A stretch of DNA of 64,000 nt from Collinsella aerofaciens (GCF_963360655.1 NZ_OY725717.1:434001-498000), one strand, 5' to 3'. Positions 20,017-28,918 are shown, counted from the first letter of the stretch. Numbers and translations: made by a program. The notes: a model not told the origin generated them from the letters alone.

Positions 20017-20859
20017 ATGATTGTGTTTTCCGATATGGATGGAACACTGCTGACGAGTGATAAGCAGATGAGCGATGCCACTTGGGCAATGCTCGACGAG
20101 CTCGCACGTCGTGGCATCGAGTTTGTTCCCTGCACGGGGCGTCCGCTGTCGGGCATCTTTGAGCCCATCCTCGCCCATCCCGCCGTGCACTACGCGGTCT
20201 GCGCCAACGGTGCCAGCGTCTGGCAGCTCGACGATGGTACGCCCACCGATACTTCACGTGCTACGCGCATTTTGAGCCGACCGCTCGACCGCGCCATCGC
20301 CCACCGCGTCCATAGCATTGCCGCCGGCCATGACGTGACCTTCGATATCTTCGCGGATGGGCAGTGCTTCCTCCCCCGCTCGCTCTACACGCGCCTGGAC
20401 GAATTCTGCGGCGGCGACCCCCACATCGCGGCTTCGCTCAAGCGCACACGGACACCGATCGACATGGATATCGACAGCAAGATCGACGAGGTCGAGACGC
20501 TCGAACGCATCGCCATGTACTGGCACGACCCGGCCGATCGCGATGTCATCGCGGCGGAGCTCGACACGCTCGAAGGCATTGAGGTCACGCGTTCATACGC
20601 CATGAATATCGAGGTCATGGGCGAGGGCGCCACCAAGGGAACGGCCCTCACGTGGCTATGCGAGCACCTGGGCGAGCGCCTCGCCGACGCTTGGGCGTTC
20701 GGCGACAACATCAACGACATCCCCATGCTGCAGGCAGCGGGCCACGGCATGGCCATGATCAACGGCGAGCTCGAGGACCGCGAGGCCGCCGACGCCATCA
20801 CCGAATACGACAACGACCACGACGGCGTCGCCCGCACCATCATGGCCGCCCTCTCCTAG
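20017..20859 (+). CDS. HAD-superfamily phosphatase, Cof type
   Basis: A 280-residue haloacid-dehalogenase-type hydrolase. The nucleophile motif FSDMDGTLLTSD is at residues 4-15, motif II is in CTGRPLSG near 45, and the C-terminal motifs GEGATKGTAL (lysine) and FGDNINDIPML (magnesium-binding aspartates) are near 208 and 232. Cof-type proteins dephosphorylate sugar phosphates and cofactors such as pyridoxal phosphate, and the substrate here is unknown. The ATG follows AAAGGG. It is convergent with a second, different Cof-type gene (20902-21696). Confidence 0.88.
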   Translation: MIVFSDMDGTLLTSDKQMSDATWAMLDELARRGIEFVPCTGRPLSGIFEPILAHPAVHYAVCANGASVWQLDDGTPTDTSRATRILSRPLDRAIAHRVHSIAAGHDVTFDIFADGQCFLPRSLYTRLDEFCGGDPHIAASLKRTRTPIDMDIDSKIDEVETLERIAMYWHDPADRDVIAAELDTLEGIEVTRSYAMNIEVMGEGATKGTALTWLCEHLGERLADAWAFGDNINDIPMLQAAGHGMAMINGELEDREAADAITEYDNDHDGVARTIMAALS

Positions 20860-20869
20860 CAGCAGCAAC

Positions 20870-20900
20870 CCGGCAGAAAGGGAACGTCCCCATCTGCCGG
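20870..20900. terminator. Palindrome between convergent phosphatase genes
   Basis: Arms CCGGCAGA and TCTGCCGG enclose GGGAACGTCCCC, itself partly self-complementary. It sits between two gene ends and could stop transcription from both sides, although no T tract is present. The GTCCCC core recalls other palindromes in the window. Confidence 0.45.
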
Positions 20901-20901
20901 A

Positions 20902-21696
20902 TTAGGCGAGGCTCTCCAGAACACGGCGGAGTTCCTGCTGGACAGCGTGGTCGCGGTTGCAGCCTACGACGCGATCGGCAACCGCTTTGAGCGCGGGGCG
21001 CGCGTTTTCCATCGCGCAGCCCGTGCCGACAAAGCGAATGATCTCGTAGTCGTTCATCGAGTCGCCAAACGCCATGATCTCGTCGCGTCCAATGCCGTAA
21101 TGCTCCGCGAGCTGTACGATGCCCGAGGCCTTCGACACACCGGGCTGCATGGCATCGATCCACGCGTTGCCCGAAGGTGCAAAAGTAAAGAGCTGACCAA
21201 GTTCGCGCTGTAGCACGTAGGCGCTGTCCATAACGACACCGTCATCGCAAAAGATACTCGCCTTGATGATATTTACGCTGGGATCGGGCAGCTCCCAAAT
21301 ACGCTCGGCATTGGGAAGGTCCTTATCGACCTCACGCACGAACTTGCACTCGTCATCGAGCAGGAAGGACTTGGTTCGGTCAAAAAGCGCAAGATGCAGA
21401 TTGGGAAACGTCGCGACAGCCTGGGCGAGCCTTCGAATCGCCAGGTGCGAATACACCTCACGGTCTACCATTTTGCCGTCGGCGTAGACCTGGGCACCGT
21501 TAGCGGCGACAAAGTCCATCTTGTCGCGAACGGGCGCAAAGAACTCGCACAGGCGATCGTAGCGGCGACCTGACGATGCGGCGAAATGCACGCCATGCTC
21601 GTGTAGCGCCAGAATCAGTTCGTAGGTCTCGGGAGGCACCTGGCTGTTTTCGTCAAGCAACGTGCCGTCCATATCGGATGCAATCAGTTTAAACAT
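20902..21696 (-). CDS. HAD-superfamily phosphatase, Cof type
   Basis: A 264-residue Cof-type hydrolase. Motif I is ASDMDGTLLDENSQVP at residues 7-22, motif II is in AASSGRRYDRL near 40, the conserved lysine is in PGVSKASGI near 190, and motif IV is FGDSMNDYEII near 213. The substrate is unknown. It is only distantly similar to the convergent neighbour at 20017, so this is not a recent duplication. The ribosome-binding site AAGGGAG lies within a long hairpin directly upstream, described separately, so expression may be controlled at translation. Confidence 0.88.
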   Translation of the reverse strand: MFKLIASDMDGTLLDENSQVPPETYELILALHEHGVHFAASSGRRYDRLCEFFAPVRDKMDFVAANGAQVYADGKMVDREVYSHLAIRRLAQAVATFPNLHLALFDRTKSFLLDDECKFVREVDKDLPNAERIWELPDPSVNIIKASIFCDDGVVMDSAYVLQRELGQLFTFAPSGNAWIDAMQPGVSKASGIVQLAEHYGIGRDEIMAFGDSMNDYEIIRFVGTGCAMENARPALKAVADRVVGCNRDHAVQQELRRVLESLA

Positions 21697-21702
21697 AGAA
21701 AA

Positions 21703-21762
21703 GCTCCCTTCGGGCTTGTTGGAATCGAACGTGTATCCAATTCCAACGTACCCAAAGGGAGC
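21703..21762 (-). promoter_or_regulatory. Leader hairpin covering the ribosome-binding site of the phosphatase gene
   Basis: A two-tier hairpin: outer arms GCTCCCTTCGGG and CCCAAAGGGAGC (11 of 12 paired), inner arms GTTGGAAT and ATTCCAAC (perfect). On the minus strand the Shine-Dalgarno sequence AAGGGAG is the last part of the 3' outer arm, seven bases before the ATG. Folding would hide it. It could act as a translational switch, or be a chance landing of a palindromic repeat. Confidence 0.5.
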
Positions 21763-21873
21763 TCAGGTAAGACTCCGCGGGCGCAAACGTTACAAGGACC
21801 TGGCAAATAGCTCACGCGCACCAGGGGTCCCACATTCGCAGCGCCAGGCAACACGTCAAAGAGTGTCGCAGGC

Positions 21874-21897
21874 GACTAGACGTTTAAGAACGTCCCC
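21874..21897 (+). repeat. 24-bp repeat, left member of a pair flanking the adenine deaminase gene
   Basis: The sequence starting GACTAGACGTTTAAGAACGT recurs inverted at 23887-23910 with one mismatch in 24. The nearby GACTAGTC (21901-21908) contains the adenine deaminase stop codon. Confidence 0.8.
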
Positions 21898-21902
21898 GAT
21901 GA

Positions 21903-23723
21903 CTAGTCGGCGTAGGTGAAGGTTGTGACGTCGAACATGCCCTCGGGGCGGATGCGGAGCGTCGGGATAACCGGCAGGGGCAGGAAGATGATGCCCATGA
22001 TGGGGTCGAGCGGCGGCTCGATGCCCATGGCGCGCGCCTTGACCATAAAGTCGTCGTGCTGCGCGGCGACATCCTCGGCCGTGCCTTCGCTCATCAGGCC
22101 ACCGAGCGCCAGCGGAATGCGCGCCACGACATCGCCGTTGCGCACCAGCACGTGACCACCCTGGCCCACAGCCTCAACAGCAGCCATCATATCGGCAGCG
22201 TTATCACCCACGACGCACACGTTGTGCGAGTCGTGGCCGATCGTGGAGGCAATGGCGCCACCGGTGATGGTGAAGCCACGCACCCAGCCGCGACCGATAT
22301 GCTTGCCGACAAGGCCCAGGCCCGCAGGACCATCACCGTCGGCGCCCTCGGCCTGCAGCGACACACCGCGGCCGTGGCGCTCGATCAGCATAATGCGACG
22401 CAGGCCCTCGGCGCTCTCGGGGCGAGCCATACCCGTGATGGCCTTACCCGGCACCACGTCAATCACGGCCTCGCCCGGCTTAAAGGCATAGTCGAATACG
22501 TCGAGCGAAAGCTTCGGCAGCTTAACGGAGGCGCGCAGCTCATCGGCAAGGGCTGCGACCTCGGCCATCTCGGGTGCAATCTCGCCCACAAAGGTACCGT
22601 CCTGCGCCACCAGAGCACCGGCGGCATATACGCGATGCGGAGCCGTGGCAAACGTCAGGTCATTGAGCACCAGCAGGTCGGCACGCTTGCCCGGGGCGAT
22701 GGCGCCGCGGAGCTCGTGCGGGTCGCGGCAGCCGTGGTCCAGGCCAAATGCCTCAGCCGTGGAAAGGGACGCCATGGAGATGGCGACCACGGGGTCGATA
22801 CCGGCCTCAATCGCCACGCGGCAGGCATTGTCGATCATGCCGGTCGCAAGCGCATCGGAAGGGGCGCGGTCGTCGGTCGCAAAGCAGCAGCGGCGGGCAC
22901 GGGCAGGATTCTCCAGCAGCATCGGCGACAGGTTGGCCAGGTCATGGCTGCACGTACCTTCGCGCAGCATCACGTACATGCCGCGGGACAGCTTGTCGAG
23001 TGCCTCCTCGGGAATCGTCGACTCATGGTCAGCGATAATGCCAGCCGCGGCATAGGCGTTGAGGTCCTTGCCGGCAACGAGCGGCGCGTGACCGTCCACC
23101 TGCTTGGACGGCGTCTGGTTGGCAGCGTCAATGCGAGCGCAGGTCTCGGGATCGGCCATAAAGACGCCCGGCAGGTTCATCATCTCGCCCAGGCCAAAGA
23201 CATCGCCCGGATGCTCGGCAAAAAACGCCTGCATATCAGCAGCGGTGATGACGGCACCGGCCTGCTCGTCGGGCAGCGCGGGCACGCACGAGGGCATCAT
23301 GTACTTGATGGAAATAGGAGCGCGACGACCGTCCTCGATCATAAAGCGCAGGCCGTCCAGGCCGGAAACATTAGCGATCTCGTGGCTGTCGGCAATAGCG
23401 GTGGTGGTACCGCGCGTCGCCGCCATGCGCGCATACTCGGCAGGGCGGATGTTCGAAGACTCGATATGCAAGTGTCCGTCAATAAAACCGGGGGCAAGAT
23501 AGCGGCCCTGGCAATCGATGACCTCGGCAGCCTCATACGTACCGGCGGCATCGTCGCGACCGTCGTAGAGCACACCGACGATCACGCCATCCTTGACGGC
23601 AACGCTACCGGGCGCCACGCGCTGGCCGTACACATCGACAATCTGTGCGTTGGCAAACAGCGTGTCAACGGGTACACGACCCTCGGCGGCCTCGATCACA
23701 GATCTCATGACCTCAACGGACAT
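21903..23723 (-). CDS. ade: Adenine deaminase
   Basis: Amidohydrolase-superfamily enzyme that converts adenine to hypoxanthine and ammonia. At 606 residues it has the usual length. Metal-binding motifs are PGFIDGHLHIESS near residue 120 and a later histidine-rich region. The adenine deaminase C-terminal domain contains the IGHDSHNVCVVGDNAADM segment near 490. The start ATG follows AAAGGAG. It feeds adenine into the hypoxanthine/xanthine branch and so fits with the purine-linked island at 44168-64000, though it lies 20 kb away and is monocistronic. Inverted 24-bp repeats flank it on both sides. Confidence 0.94.
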   Translation of the reverse strand: MSVEVMRSVIEAAEGRVPVDTLFANAQIVDVYGQRVAPGSVAVKDGVIVGVLYDGRDDAAGTYEAAEVIDCQGRYLAPGFIDGHLHIESSNIRPAEYARMAATRGTTTAIADSHEIANVSGLDGLRFMIEDGRRAPISIKYMMPSCVPALPDEQAGAVITAADMQAFFAEHPGDVFGLGEMMNLPGVFMADPETCARIDAANQTPSKQVDGHAPLVAGKDLNAYAAAGIIADHESTIPEEALDKLSRGMYVMLREGTCSHDLANLSPMLLENPARARRCCFATDDRAPSDALATGMIDNACRVAIEAGIDPVVAISMASLSTAEAFGLDHGCRDPHELRGAIAPGKRADLLVLNDLTFATAPHRVYAAGALVAQDGTFVGEIAPEMAEVAALADELRASVKLPKLSLDVFDYAFKPGEAVIDVVPGKAITGMARPESAEGLRRIMLIERHGRGVSLQAEGADGDGPAGLGLVGKHIGRGWVRGFTITGGAIASTIGHDSHNVCVVGDNAADMMAAVEAVGQGGHVLVRNGDVVARIPLALGGLMSEGTAEDVAAQHDDFMVKARAMGIEPPLDPIMGIIFLPLPVIPTLRIRPEGMFDVTTFTYAD

Positions 23724-23886
23724 ACATACTCCTTTAACCGTAGAAAAAAGCTGCGGAGCGGACAGGCCTTCACCGCAGCAAACCAATAGCCATTGTATGC
23801 CCAAACGATGGGTCAGCAATACGCCTCCCCGCTTAACGGCACACGCCGCTTGGCGCAATGGGGACAGGCTGCTTTGGGTAGTCGTT

Positions 23887-23910
23887 GGGGACGTTCTTAA
23901 ACGACTAGTC
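23887..23910 (-). repeat. 24-bp repeat, right member of the pair flanking ade
   Basis: Reverse-strand copy of the 21874-21897 repeat (23 of 24 bases). It is embedded in a further palindrome, GGACGTTCTT/AAGAACGTCC (23889-23924). Just upstream, TTGGGTAGTCGTTGGG (23874-23889) recurs inverted on the far side of the IS110 element at 25262-25277. Confidence 0.8.
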
Positions 23911-23934
23911 ATTCAAGAACGTCCATTACAGTCG

Positions 23935-24173
23935 AAATTGTCAGCCCGGGCCCGTCTCGGGCTACGATTGAGGCGCGCCCAGAACGGGCCGCCGACCGGG
24001 CGCCCGCGCACGGCCGAATGTCCCTGCCCCCGAGAGGGCCTGTTGGGTGCTGCCGGCGCGGGACGCGCCGCCCCCGACGGCTGATAGGAAAGTGCCGGGC
24101 AGGCGCCGCGGCTGGTAATGTGAGTGCCGAGGGGGAGGCCATCCGGTCGAACGACTACCGGAAGGATACCACC
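23935..24173 (+). ncRNA. Candidate IS110 non-coding (bridge-type) RNA region
   Basis: The non-coding stretch before the transposase contains several GC-rich hairpins, the clearest being AGCCCG/CGGGCT at 23943-23963. IS110-family elements are known to encode a structured bridge RNA next to the recombinase gene that pairs with target and donor DNA. Position and base content fit, but neither RNA ends nor guide loops can be assigned by eye. Confidence 0.35.
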
Positions 24174-25232
24174 GTGAAAGCGCCATCGACCAGGCCCGCG
24201 GCCGTGCTCGGCCTAGACGTCGGCAAGTCCTCCCACTGGGCCTGCCTGATCGACCGCGACGGGGAGGTGCTGTCCAGCGCCCCCGTCCGCAACAGGGAGG
24301 CCGAGCTCGACGCGCTGTTCGCCTCCGTGCCCGCCGGCACGCTCGTCGTGGTCGACCAGTTCCGCAACATAGGGTCCCTCGCCGTGAGGCGCGCCCGCGC
24401 CGCGGGTCTGGGGGTCGCCCACCTGCCCGGCCTCGCCGCCAGCCGCGCCGCCGGGCTGTTCGCCGGCGAGGCCAAGACCGACGAGCGCGACGCCGCGGTG
24501 ATCGCGCGGACCGCCCTGGGTGTGCCGGACTCCCTGTCGGGGGTCCCGGGCCGCGGCGAGGCCCTCGAGGCCGCGCGCGCCCTCTCGTCGCAGCGCGACC
24601 ACGTCGTCGCCTGCGCGACCAGGGACAAGAACCGCCTGCGCGCCGTGCTGCTCGAGTCCTGCCCGGCCCTCGAGGCCGCCGTCGACCTGTCGGACCGCCG
24701 GTGGCTGGAGCTGCTCGCCGGGTTCGGCGGGGCGTGGGGGATCGCCCGCTCGGGGGCCGAGGGGCCGCAGGCCGAGGCCGCCGGGGAGGCCGCGGCCGCC
24801 TCGACTGCGCCCCCGCCGGCGCTCATCGAGGCCGAGAACAGGCAGGTCAGGTTCCTGGCCGCCCGGATATCGGAGGCCCTCGACGAGGCCGGGGCCCTCG
24901 AGGCCGAGACGGCGGCGCTGCTCGAGGGCGACGAGACCTACGCGTGCCTGCTCACCGTGCCCGGCATCGGCCCGAGGACCGCGGCGCAGCTCGCGGTGTC
25001 GGTCGACATCGGGAGGTTCCCGGACCACGACCACCTGGCCTCGTACTGCGGCATAGCCCCGAGGGTGAGGAGCTCCGGAACGTCGGTGAGGTCCTCGGGG
25101 CGCTACGGCGAGTACTACCGGGCCTGCAGGGCGCGGGGCATGGGGCACGGGCGGGCGCTCAAGGCCGTCGCGAGGAAGCGGCTCAGGGCGATATACGCCG
25201 TGATGCGCGACCGGGTGCCCTACCGGGAGTAG
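24174..25232 (+). CDS. IS110-family transposase (DEDD recombinase)
   Basis: A 352-residue recombinase of the IS110 family. The N-terminal RuvC-like DEDD domain starts with LGLDVGKSSHWACLID (residues about 10-25) and contains VVVDQ and KTDERDAAVIAR. The C-terminal transposase_20 domain has LLTVPGIGPRTAAQLA near residue 262 and YCGIAPRVRSSGTS near 293, with the conserved serine. I chose the GTG at 24174 because GGAAGG lies seven bases upstream; the open frame extends further but no better start is seen. The gene appears complete. Confidence 0.93.
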   Translation: MKAPSTRPAAVLGLDVGKSSHWACLIDRDGEVLSSAPVRNREAELDALFASVPAGTLVVVDQFRNIGSLAVRRARAAGLGVAHLPGLAASRAAGLFAGEAKTDERDAAVIARTALGVPDSLSGVPGRGEALEAARALSSQRDHVVACATRDKNRLRAVLLESCPALEAAVDLSDRRWLELLAGFGGAWGIARSGAEGPQAEAAGEAAAASTAPPPALIEAENRQVRFLAARISEALDEAGALEAETAALLEGDETYACLLTVPGIGPRTAAQLAVSVDIGRFPDHDHLASYCGIAPRVRSSGTSVRSSGRYGEYYRACRARGMGHGRALKAVARKRLRAIYAVMRDRVPYRE

Positions 25233-25334
25233 CCCCGACGGTTGACAAAACTATAGGAACACCCAACGACTACCCAACAACTACTAACTGCCGTCCCGAC
25301 AACAAAAACGCCGCTGTTTTGGCAACGACAGCGA

Positions 25335-25433
25335 AAACCCGCCAGAGCGAGCAAGGTGCCTTGAAACGAGGCGGCATTGACCTTCTGGTCATGCCGCCGA
25401 AGTTGAAAGGCAGATTGCCGCTCTGGCGGGTTT
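25335..25433. repeat. Structured intergenic element with 54-bp conserved core, copy 1
   Basis: Outer arms AAACCCGCCAGAGCG and CGCTCTGGCGGGTTT (perfect, 15 bp) enclose a 54-base near-palindromic core at 25358-25411 that begins GCCTTGAAA, has GGTCATGCC in the middle and ends TTGAAAGGC. A core of identical length and 45 of 54 identical bases occurs at 37533-37586 within unrelated outer arms. A small separate hairpin CGCTGT/ACAGCG precedes it (25312-25333). It lies beyond the end of tyrS. Confidence 0.8.
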
Positions 25434-25446
25434 GCAGCGTCGAGTC

Positions 25447-25474
25447 GTTACGCGGTTTGGTAAAACCGCGTAAC
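25447..25474. terminator. Hairpin at the tyrS stop codon
   Basis: Perfect 12-bp arms GTTACGCGGTTT and AAACCGCGTAAC with loop GGTA abut the tyrS stop codon. There is no T tract on the minus strand, so it may protect the RNA end or assist termination rather than be a classical terminator. Confidence 0.5.
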
Positions 25475-26685
25475 TAAATCAACTTGAAGCCCTTGCGCTT
25501 GCCCACGGAGAGGGTGTCGCCCAGCTTGAGGGCGCTGGGGTCGATGTTGTAGCTCTTGGGAGCCACGGCCTTGCCATTGATCTTGACGCCGCCGCCGTCG
25601 ATGTCGCGACGGGCCTGGCCGGCGCTGGCCGAAAGGCCCAGGTCCTTGAGCAGACCGGCGAGGTAGATCTGGCCCTCGTCGTTAACAGTCAGCTCAACAT
25701 GCTTCTCGGGGAAGTCGGCGAGCTGGCCCTCCTTGAACACGCGGTCGAACTCGGCCTGAGCCTCGTCGCCGGCACCGGCGCCGTGGTAGGTGTCGCACAG
25801 GTCGCGGCCCAGAGCGCGCTTGAGCTCGTAGGGGTCGGCGGAACCGTCGGCCAGGGCGGCGTCGATCTTGTCGACCTCGGCCGGGGCGAGCGAACTGGCC
25901 AGACGATAGTACTTGCCAATCATCTCGTCGGGGATAGACATGGTCTTGCCGAACATATCCTTGGGAGCGTCGGTCAGGCCGATGTAGTTGCCATAGGACT
26001 TGGACATCTTGCGCACGCCATCGGTACCCTCGAGCAGCGGCATGGTGAGCGCGATCTGCGGCTCCATGCCCATCTTCTCCATGAGCTCACGGCCGGCAAG
26101 CAGGTTGAAGAGCTGGTCGGTGCCGCCCATCTCCACGTCGGCCTTGATCATGACCGAATCGTATGCCTGCATCACGGGGTACAGGAACTCGTGCAGGGCG
26201 ATCGGCGTCTGGGACTGGTAGCGCTTGGTAAAGTCGTCGCGCTCGAGGATACGGGCGACGGTGAACTTGGAGCACACCTGCAGCAGACCAGCCAGATCCA
26301 TCGACAAGATCCAGTCACCGTTGTGCACGATGGTGGTCTTCTCGGGATCCAGGATCTTCATGGCCTGGCTCACGTAGGTCTCGGCATTGGCCTCGATTTG
26401 CTCCTGCGAAAGCTGCGGACGGGTGGAATTCTTGCCCGAAGGGTCGCCAATCAACGCGGTACCGTTGCCGATGATGAGGGTGACGTTGTGGCCCAGGTCC
26501 TGGAACTGACGCATCTTGCGCAGCGGCACGGCGTGGCCCAGGTGCAGGTCGGGGCTGGTGGGATCGACGCCGAGCTTGATGTTGAGGGGCTCGCCCTTCT
26601 CAAGCTTCTTGCGAAGGTCGGCCTCGGGGACGATCTGCGCGGCGCCCGAGGTGATGATACGCATTTGCTCGTCAACAGACAGCAT
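25474..26685 (-). CDS. tyrS: Tyrosyl-tRNA synthetase
   Basis: Charges tRNA-Tyr. The 403 residues show the class I signature HLGH (residues 48-51), the tyrosine-pocket segment with GGTDQLFNLLAGRELMEK near 185, the KMSKS loop near 226, and a C-terminal S4 RNA-binding domain (about 340-400). The ATG follows AAAGGAGG. The upstream gap to the U32 peptidase gene is only 96 bases and shows no T-box features. Both genes are on the minus strand and may be co-transcribed. Confidence 0.97.
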   Translation of the reverse strand: MLSVDEQMRIITSGAAQIVPEADLRKKLEKGEPLNIKLGVDPTSPDLHLGHAVPLRKMRQFQDLGHNVTLIIGNGTALIGDPSGKNSTRPQLSQEQIEANAETYVSQAMKILDPEKTTIVHNGDWILSMDLAGLLQVCSKFTVARILERDDFTKRYQSQTPIALHEFLYPVMQAYDSVMIKADVEMGGTDQLFNLLAGRELMEKMGMEPQIALTMPLLEGTDGVRKMSKSYGNYIGLTDAPKDMFGKTMSIPDEMIGKYYRLASSLAPAEVDKIDAALADGSADPYELKRALGRDLCDTYHGAGAGDEAQAEFDRVFKEGQLADFPEKHVELTVNDEGQIYLAGLLKDLGLSASAGQARRDIDGGGVKINGKAVAPKSYNIDPSALKLGDTLSVGKRKGFKLI

Positions 26686-26781
26686 TGGGTATCCTCCTTT
26701 TGCTATAGCACCCTCGCCGAAAACGGCGGTGCTGGAAGTCCATAAACTCTCTTATGATAACAAACTGACGCGACGCAGCAT

Positions 26782-28758
26782 CTACGACAGGAAAATCCTC
26801 GTCCTGCCGCATGCGTCGATGGCAACTGGCAGACGCGTACCGTCACGCTCGACCAGATAGCGCACCTGCCGACGACGCAAGCAGTCGCGGCAACGGACCT
26901 GCCCCGTCGCATCGGTGGCGCAGACGCCCTCGGCGGTCAGCAGGCAGTGCTCGCACACCATAAGCTCGGGACAGTCGGCGTCGAACGGACCCAAGACGCC
27001 GGGTTCAGCAGCCAGCTCGGCAATACGCTCCCTGTCATTGCTGAGCAACTCGGCAGGCAAGTATACCCACCCCGCGCCAAGCCCGCGCAGCCAGGCAAGC
27101 GTGGCCCGATTGGCACAGAACACCGGCGCCGCCACGTCAAACGCCGTGCCCAGCTCGCGGGCCATCGCCACCTGCCCCAGGTTGCGGCAAACCACACGCC
27201 CGGCACGCTGCATAAGCGCCCGAGTCCGCTCGATATCGCCTGCGCGGCACACTTCGTCGAGCACCACCGTCGCATCGGACAGATCCCGCTCATCGCGCGG
27301 ATCCAAATCCATCAGCTCCCAGGCAAAGACCATTCGAGCAAAAGCCTCATGCTTTGCCGGCTCCGCCGGTCCCGCCAACTCCGTCGGTACACCGCCATCT
27401 GCCAGAACGCCCTCAAACGGCAGTACCCCAACGGACTGCTCAACAGGCGCGACCGCATCTGCCTCGACCCGCATGCGCTCCAACACCGTTGCCGTCTGCC
27501 CCAGCACGCCGGCACTGCGAATCAGATAGACCTCGCAGCCCGCGTCCACCTTGCGTTTGCAATGCACGACGATGCGCTCTCCCGCAGCGGCATCCACGGG
27601 GCAAGGCACCTGTGGCCAGCGCTTGGGCACATCGGGACGCGCGTCGGCACCCGGGTAAAATCGAATCTCGAGAGTATCGCCCGCCGCCACGGCGGCATCA
27701 AGCTCAACCGTCACCTCTTCGTGACCCACCGTCACCAAATGGCCCACGCGCACGCCCTGGTTGATCGCGCGCTCAAAGCTCATGAGCTCGGCGCCCGAAC
27801 GACCCCGCAGATACGCATCGGTAAAGCCGCGGTTGAACGACCTTCCCAGCTCGCGCTCAAGCGCCGGAACCGCATCGGCATCCCATGTGCCGTCGCGCAG
27901 CATATCGAGCGCCCGACGCCACACCCTCGCCACGTTAAAGACGTAGTCGGGATTCTTCATGCGGCCCTCGATCTTGAGCGATGCCACGCCGGCGGCAACA
28001 AGCTCGGGCAGATGCGCGACGCCCAGATAGTCACGCGGACAAAGCAGGCGATCCCCTTCGACAGCGACAACACTCTGCCCCGCCTCGTCCACCAAGTCAT
28101 AGGATAGACGGCACGGTTGCGTGCAATCACCGCGCATCGCAGAGCGGCCACGTCGAAGGGCAGAGAACCCGCACGCACCCGAGTATCCAATGCAAATAGC
28201 GCCGTGACAGAACACCTCGATGGGCACGCCAGTAGCGCAAAGCGTCTCAATCTCTGCAACGCTCAGCTCGCGCGCAGTCGTCACGCGCTCAACTCCCAGC
28301 TCCTTGGCAGCCAACTGCACGGCATCCTCGCTATGAACGCCCGCCTGAGTGGACAGGTGAATCTCGACCCCCGGAATCGCCGCACGTAGCGCACAAGCCA
28401 GCCCGGCATCGGCCACAATCAACGCATCGGCACCCAACGCGTGCGCATGCGCCCCCAACGCCACGGCGTCGGCAAGCTCATCATCGAACACGAACACGTT
28501 GAGCGTCACGTACACACGCACGCCATGGGCATGGGCCACGGCACAACCGCGCGCGAACTCATCATCGTTAAAGCCATGCGCGCTCACTCGAGCGTTGAAT
28601 CCGTCCAGCCCCGCATAGATGGCATCGGCACCCGCCGCAATCGCCGCGAGCATCTGGTCGAGTCCGCCAGCAGGCGCCAGCAGTTCGGGCAGCGCCACTT
28701 CAGCCGCCGCCAACTCGCTTTCGCATTGTCCGCTCGATTCCGTCGCCCAAATCGCCAT
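26782..28758 (-). CDS. Peptidase U32 family protein, RlhA/YdcP-like
   Basis: U32 'peptidase' family member of 658 residues. Characterised relatives are RNA hydroxylation factors (RlhA for 23S rRNA, TrhP for tRNA) rather than proven proteases. The N-terminal TIM-barrel domain begins LPELLAPAGGLDQMLAAIAAGADAIY. The family cysteine cluster is in FCHGAICIGYSGACGF and RGDCTQPCRLSY near residues 183-222, likely an iron-sulfur site. The long C-terminal half, with two further Cys pairs (CEHC, CRDC) at the very end, resembles the extended YdcP group by length. The start at 28758 has AAGGAG upstream; an in-frame ATG at 28785 has weaker support. Confidence 0.85.
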   Translation of the reverse strand: MAIWATESSGQCESELAAAEVALPELLAPAGGLDQMLAAIAAGADAIYAGLDGFNARVSAHGFNDDEFARGCAVAHAHGVRVYVTLNVFVFDDELADAVALGAHAHALGADALIVADAGLACALRAAIPGVEIHLSTQAGVHSEDAVQLAAKELGVERVTTARELSVAEIETLCATGVPIEVFCHGAICIGYSGACGFSALRRGRSAMRGDCTQPCRLSYDLVDEAGQSVVAVEGDRLLCPRDYLGVAHLPELVAAGVASLKIEGRMKNPDYVFNVARVWRRALDMLRDGTWDADAVPALERELGRSFNRGFTDAYLRGRSGAELMSFERAINQGVRVGHLVTVGHEEVTVELDAAVAAGDTLEIRFYPGADARPDVPKRWPQVPCPVDAAAGERIVVHCKRKVDAGCEVYLIRSAGVLGQTATVLERMRVEADAVAPVEQSVGVLPFEGVLADGGVPTELAGPAEPAKHEAFARMVFAWELMDLDPRDERDLSDATVVLDEVCRAGDIERTRALMQRAGRVVCRNLGQVAMARELGTAFDVAAPVFCANRATLAWLRGLGAGWVYLPAELLSNDRERIAELAAEPGVLGPFDADCPELMVCEHCLLTAEGVCATDATGQVRCRDCLRRRQVRYLVERDGTRLPVAIDACGRTRIFLS

Positions 28759-28918
28759 CGGCAAACTCCTTACCAAGGTATGCAATCACTCTGTTAATTG
28801 CCGTCAACCAGCATACACGAGGCCCCGCATGCCCCGATTGGTTTATCGTGTAATAACTTATGTCCATCCTGCCCGACGCATACCCGCCGCCTGGCACGAC
28901 ATACTTGGAGGTCAATAT

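Larger units (their letters stand above)
23911..25261 (+). mobile_element. IS110-family element (ends approximate)
   Basis: One IS110-type transposase gene with about 250 bases of GC-rich non-coding sequence ahead of it and a short tail behind. As is usual for this family there are no clear terminal inverted repeats, so the limits are estimates. The element lies between inverted 16-base arms, TTGGGTAGTCGTTGGG (23874-23889) and CCCAACGACTACCCAA (25262-25277). This suggests insertion into the centre of a palindromic repeat, a known habit of IS110 relatives. Confidence 0.7.

Noticed and set aside
26686-26781. T-box leader upstream of tyrS
   Set aside because: The spacer is too short (96 bases) and shows neither a T-box sequence nor a terminator/antiterminator pair.
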